Source of the DNA: Desulfobacterales bacterium
GTDB lineage: Bacteria; Desulfobacterota; Desulfobacteria; Desulfobacterales; C00003060
Reading direction: 5' to 3'
DNA length: 17,229 nucleotides
NCBI GenBank assembly: GCA_030616425.1
Contig: JAUWXJ010000024.1
Coordinates: forward strand, 1-17,229
This document shows, piece by piece, positions 14,534-17,229 of the stretch. Numbering within the stretch: position 1 is the first letter of the stretch; each line of letters opens with the position of its first letter. Under the pieces are notes generated by a model. It ran no database searches, was not told the DNA's origin, and saw only the letters and a program-made list of their open reading frames with translations. A program made the position numbers and the translations under genes.

Positions 14534-15784
14534 ATGACTGAAGATCTCAAGAAAATGTATAGAACCGTTATGGACGACCACTTTCCTTCAAAGATGGAAA
14601 TAAGCTTTGTTGAGGGAGATGAACGACAGACACTTTTCTACGAGAAGGTGACCTGGGTCATCGAGGATGTTGAGAAAGGCCTCAGATACGGGGAGAACCC
14701 GGGCCAGGAAGCTGCCCTTTACAAGTTGGTCAACGGCAATCTGGTCCTGGGCGAGACCCAAATCATTCAGCCTGGCCGATACCTGGCCTCTGACATCGAA
14801 TTATTGCAATCAGGAAAGCATCCTGGAAAGACTAACCTGACTGATACGGACAATTCCTTAAACATACTCAGATATTTTGTCGATAAGCCAACTGTGGTCA
14901 TTGTCAAGCACAACAATCCCTGTGGGGTCGCACGGGCCGACTCCCTTGAGGAAGCATACTTCAAGGCAAATATAGCCGACCGCGTGGCTGCCTTTGGTGG
15001 CTGCATTGCCGTTAACCGTTCGATGGACAAAGCCACCGCTGAAGCGATAAGCAACCAATATGCCGAAGTGGTCGTGGCCCCGGGTTTCGAGGACGGGGTA
15101 ATGGATATCCTTGCTGAAAAGAAGAATCTTCGTGTGATAAGGATTGGCGATATCGAGCGTTTGCAAACATTCGTGGGCGAGCGTTTTGTGGATTTCAAGT
15201 GCCTTATCGATGGTGGAATTATAGCCCAATGGTCTTTTGCGCCCCAGTCACGGTCCAAGGAAGATCTTAAGCTGGCCGAATGCGACTATAAAGGAAAAAC
15301 GTATCGGATCAAACGGGAACCGACTGATCAGGAATATGCTGATATGCTGTTTGGCTGGCTGGTCGAGTCCGGAATCACATCCAACTCCGTAATATATGTC
15401 AAAAACGAGGTCACTGTAGGGATCGGAACCGGTGAACAGGACCGTGTGGGGGTGGCAGAAATCGCCAGGGACAAGGCTTACCGCAAGCTGGCGGACCGCT
15501 ATTGCTATGAGGAACTAAATATTCCTTATAATGAGCTTACGGACCAGGGAAAGAAAGAAGAGATTGACAACAGGGTGGCTCAAGAAAAGGGCGGCTTGAC
15601 CGGGGCTGCCATGGTCAGCGATGCCTTCTTCCCGTTCCGGGACGGCGTGGATGTGGGCATACAAGAAGGGATTTCTGCGGTCGTCCATCCCGGTGGTTCA
15701 TTCAACGATTATCAGTCTATTGAGGCCTGTAACGAGGCCAACGTTACCATGGTATATACCGGCCAGAGAAGCTTCAAACACTGA
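14534..15784 (+). CDS. purH: AICAR transformylase (C-terminal half of PurH, stand-alone)
   Basis: Enzyme of 416 residues that transfers a formyl group from 10-formyl-tetrahydrofolate to AICAR, giving FAICAR for the gene before it. Motifs: RYGENPGQEAALY at 51-63, VIVKHNNPCGVA at 122-133 with the catalytic Lys125-His126 pair, AAFGGCIAVN, EVVVAPGFEDGVMDIL, SNSVIYVKN, GIGTGEQDRV and SDAFFPFRDGVD, then HPGGSFNDYQSIEACNE…YTGQRSFKH at the end. It is longer than the corresponding domain of bifunctional PurH (about 320), with an extra N-terminal extension of about 45 residues and other insertions. ATG 14534 is 4 nt after the preceding stop; TGGGGGA upstream is the likely binding site. Its stop codon lies within a palindrome. 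Confidence 0.93.
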   Translation: MTEDLKKMYRTVMDDHFPSKMEISFVEGDERQTLFYEKVTWVIEDVEKGLRYGENPGQEAALYKLVNGNLVLGETQIIQPGRYLASDIELLQSGKHPGKTNLTDTDNSLNILRYFVDKPTVVIVKHNNPCGVARADSLEEAYFKANIADRVAAFGGCIAVNRSMDKATAEAISNQYAEVVVAPGFEDGVMDILAEKKNLRVIRIGDIERLQTFVGERFVDFKCLIDGGIIAQWSFAPQSRSKEDLKLAECDYKGKTYRIKREPTDQEYADMLFGWLVESGITSNSVIYVKNEVTVGIGTGEQDRVGVAEIARDKAYRKLADRYCYEELNIPYNELTDQGKKEEIDNRVAQEKGGLTGAAMVSDAFFPFRDGVDVGIQEGISAVVHPGGSFNDYQSIEACNEANVTMVYTGQRSFKH

Positions 15785-15909
15785 CGCTTCCGTAAAGGCC
15801 CCATCTACGGCGTTCCGCCTCGTCTTTCGTCATTGCGACGTATCTACAAGTACGCCTCATTCCTCAAGACTCGCGCGCCTTGTATCTGAGGCCTTTACGG
15901 AAGCGTCAG
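15781..15909. repeat. 129-bp palindrome spanning the AICAR transformylase stop
   Basis: CTGACGCTTCCGTAAAGGCC (15781-15800) is the exact reverse complement of 15890-15909. The inner part is partly complementary as well (TCTACGGCG against CGC…TTGTATC; TACGCCTCATTCCTC against GCATTGCG-like sequence). The left arm includes the stop codon TGA (15782-15784), so the gene uses the repeat for its end. In RNA the 20-bp stem would form right at the stop. It could act as a terminator or shield for the purH transcript and sits 43 nt before folC. It shares no obvious sequence with the palindrome at 10007-10234. Confidence 0.85.
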
Positions 15910-15952
15910 CAGTTGTGCGTCTTTACAAAAGTATATATCACCATATGTCATC

Positions 15953-17229
15953 ATGATTTCTTCCATTGACGACCACTTGTCTGCCCTGTATCGCCTCAGA
16001 CGCTTCGGGATCAAGCTCGGACTCGGCACAATTTCCCGCTTGATGAAGGGCCTCGGAAATCCCCAGGATCGTTTTTTCCCTATCCACATTGCAGGAACCA
16101 ACGGCAAGGGATCAATCGCAGCCTTCCTCTCTTCAGTCCTTTCACATGCAGGATATAAGGTAGGGCTCTACACCTCTCCTCATCTTGTCTCTTTCAACGA
16201 ACGGATACAGATCAATGGATGCCCCATATCAGACAAGGATGTGGCACAAGTTGCAGAGGCGGTTCAGCGGGTATACACCCAGGGGGAGCCGCCAACCTTT
16301 TTCGAGTGTGCCACTGCTATGGCCTTTTACCATTTCGCTTCAAAAGGGGTGGACTGGGCTATCCTTGAAACAGGTATGGGAGGCCGGTATGATGCAACAA
16401 ACGTCGTGCATCCCGAGGTCAGTGTCATTTCGAATATCAGCATGGAACACCAGCAATATCTTGGAAATACCCTGGAAAAAATTGCCCGTGAGAAGGCGGG
16501 CATTATCAAGAAAGGTGCTGGTGTTGTCACGGGAACTCGGCAGAAAAGTCCACTGCGGATCCTGGAGCAGGTGGCTGCAGAAAAGAAAGTCCCTTTATAC
16601 AGGCTCGGAAAGGAGATCCGGATCCGTAGAGATAAGGAAGGGACTTTCACCTATATAGGCATTAATCATAGCTGGTCTCGGATCAAGATCGGATTGATAG
16701 GAGACCACCAGGTCACCAATGCCGCCCTGGCACTGGGGACCCTGGAGCTTTTATTGACCAAAAGGCTTCACCTGACGGATGAAGCCATCTACGCTGGCCT
16801 TGCCGCCACCCGCTGGCCCGGACGTCTTGAAGTTCTCTCAGCAGACCCTTACATACTTTTGGATGGAGCGCACAACCCGTCCGCGGTGAGGACCCTGAAG
16901 AAGTTCCTAAAAAAATCGATCCCCTCCCGTCGGTTGACCATGGTGGTTGGTATTTTGGAGGACAAGGCATGGAAGCCCATGCTACGGGAGCTTACCACTG
17001 TGGCTGACCGTATGATTCTCACCAGTCCGAAGTATGAGCGCACTGCCGACCCTCACGAGTTGGCATCATTTGTTCGTACTCTAAAACAGGACCTTGTCGT
17101 CATACCCCATTTGCCAGATGCCATATCGTTTGCCCTTGATGAGGCTGGAGCTACAGACGCCGTGTGCATCACAGGATCCCTTTACACTGTGGGCGATGCC
17201 AGGGCCTATCTTGAGAGGGCCAATGCTCC
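15953..17229 (+). CDS. folC: Bifunctional folylpolyglutamate synthase/dihydrofolate synthase (3' end outside window)
   Basis: FolC ligates glutamate to dihydropteroate and to folates in the cytoplasm, using ATP. Frame is open from ATG 15953 to the window end (425 codons), so the gene is only missing its last codons. Motifs: P-loop HIAGTNGKGS at 45-54, YTSPHLVSFNERI, ECATAMAFYHF, ETGMGGRYDATN, ISNISMEHQQYLGNTLEKIAREKAGIIK, GDHQVTNAALAL, RWPGRLEVL, LDGAHNPSAV and ITGSLYTVGDA; all the known signatures are there. There is no clear Shine-Dalgarno before ATG 15953. It follows the purH pair, which uses 10-formyl-THF, and the palindrome at 15781-15909 separates them. Confidence 0.95.
   Translation, partial: MISSIDDHLSALYRLRRFGIKLGLGTISRLMKGLGNPQDRFFPIHIAGTNGKGSIAAFLSSVLSHAGYKVGLYTSPHLVSFNERIQINGCPISDKDVAQVAEAVQRVYTQGEPPTFFECATAMAFYHFASKGVDWAILETGMGGRYDATNVVHPEVSVISNISMEHQQYLGNTLEKIAREKAGIIKKGAGVVTGTRQKSPLRILEQVAAEKKVPLYRLGKEIRIRRDKEGTFTYIGINHSWSRIKIGLIGDHQVTNAALALGTLELLLTKRLHLTDEAIYAGLAATRWPGRLEVLSADPYILLDGAHNPSAVRTLKKFLKKSIPSRRLTMVVGILEDKAWKPMLRELTTVADRMILTSPKYERTADPHELASFVRTLKQDLVVIPHLPDAISFALDEAGATDAVCITGSLYTVGDARAYLERANA

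Noticed and set aside
14520..14540. Frameshift splitting a single purH gene
   Set aside because: Both parts have their own start and stop codons and full domains, with extra length; a natural split fits better.

Overview
The window looks like a chromosomal piece of an anaerobic Desulfobacterota (sulfate-reducer-like) genome, probably from a metagenome. The grounds are a c-type cytochrome with eleven CxxCH motifs paired with a rhodanese lipoprotein, a PurH split into two proteins, and intergenic regions with large palindromes. This assignment is inference; there is no rRNA or other phylogenetic marker here.

Layout. 1-587 has no supported gene but carries an inverted repeat of REP type. 588-2013 is a multihaem cytochrome whose reading frame is interrupted twice: by an in-frame UGA (891-893) followed at a suitable distance by a hairpin resembling a bacterial SECIS, and by an 8-T run that shifts the frame. 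A rhodanese-like lipoprotein follows (2037-2489). Next come a MoaB/MogA-type molybdopterin protein (minus) and a divergent histone-deacetylase-family amidohydrolase (plus). Then two minus-strand genes, a membrane-anchored TPR protein and pyrF, are separated by two tandem hairpin-forming 29-nt repeats. 5965-6606 has no intact gene and holds a decayed C-terminal tail of a GGDEF protein. 6607-10006 is a three-gene plus-strand cluster of exported proteins: LpoB-like lipoprotein, COG3014-like lipoprotein and FlgT-N-like secreted protein. It is closed by a 228-bp palindrome starting one base after the last stop codon.

10377-11414 encodes a divergent YchF/OLA1-like P-loop protein. It converges on and overlaps the minus-strand operon [ABC ATPase remnant]-[DUF4340 protein]-dnaJ. 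The ATPase has been cut to 63 codons by an apparent internal deletion and now abuts the DUF4340 gene directly. Divergent from this operon, 13843-15784 encodes IMP cyclohydrolase and AICAR transformylase as separate adjacent genes. A 129-bp palindrome includes the transformylase stop codon, and folC follows (15953 to the window end, incomplete).

Working together: the purH halves make the last two steps of IMP synthesis and use 10-formyl-tetrahydrofolate, whose polyglutamylation is the job of FolC; pyrF gives UMP. The cytochrome/rhodanese pair suggests periplasmic sulfur or electron-transfer chemistry, and the 6.6-10 kb cluster suggests an envelope complex. The most interesting item is the possible selenocysteine in the cytochrome.
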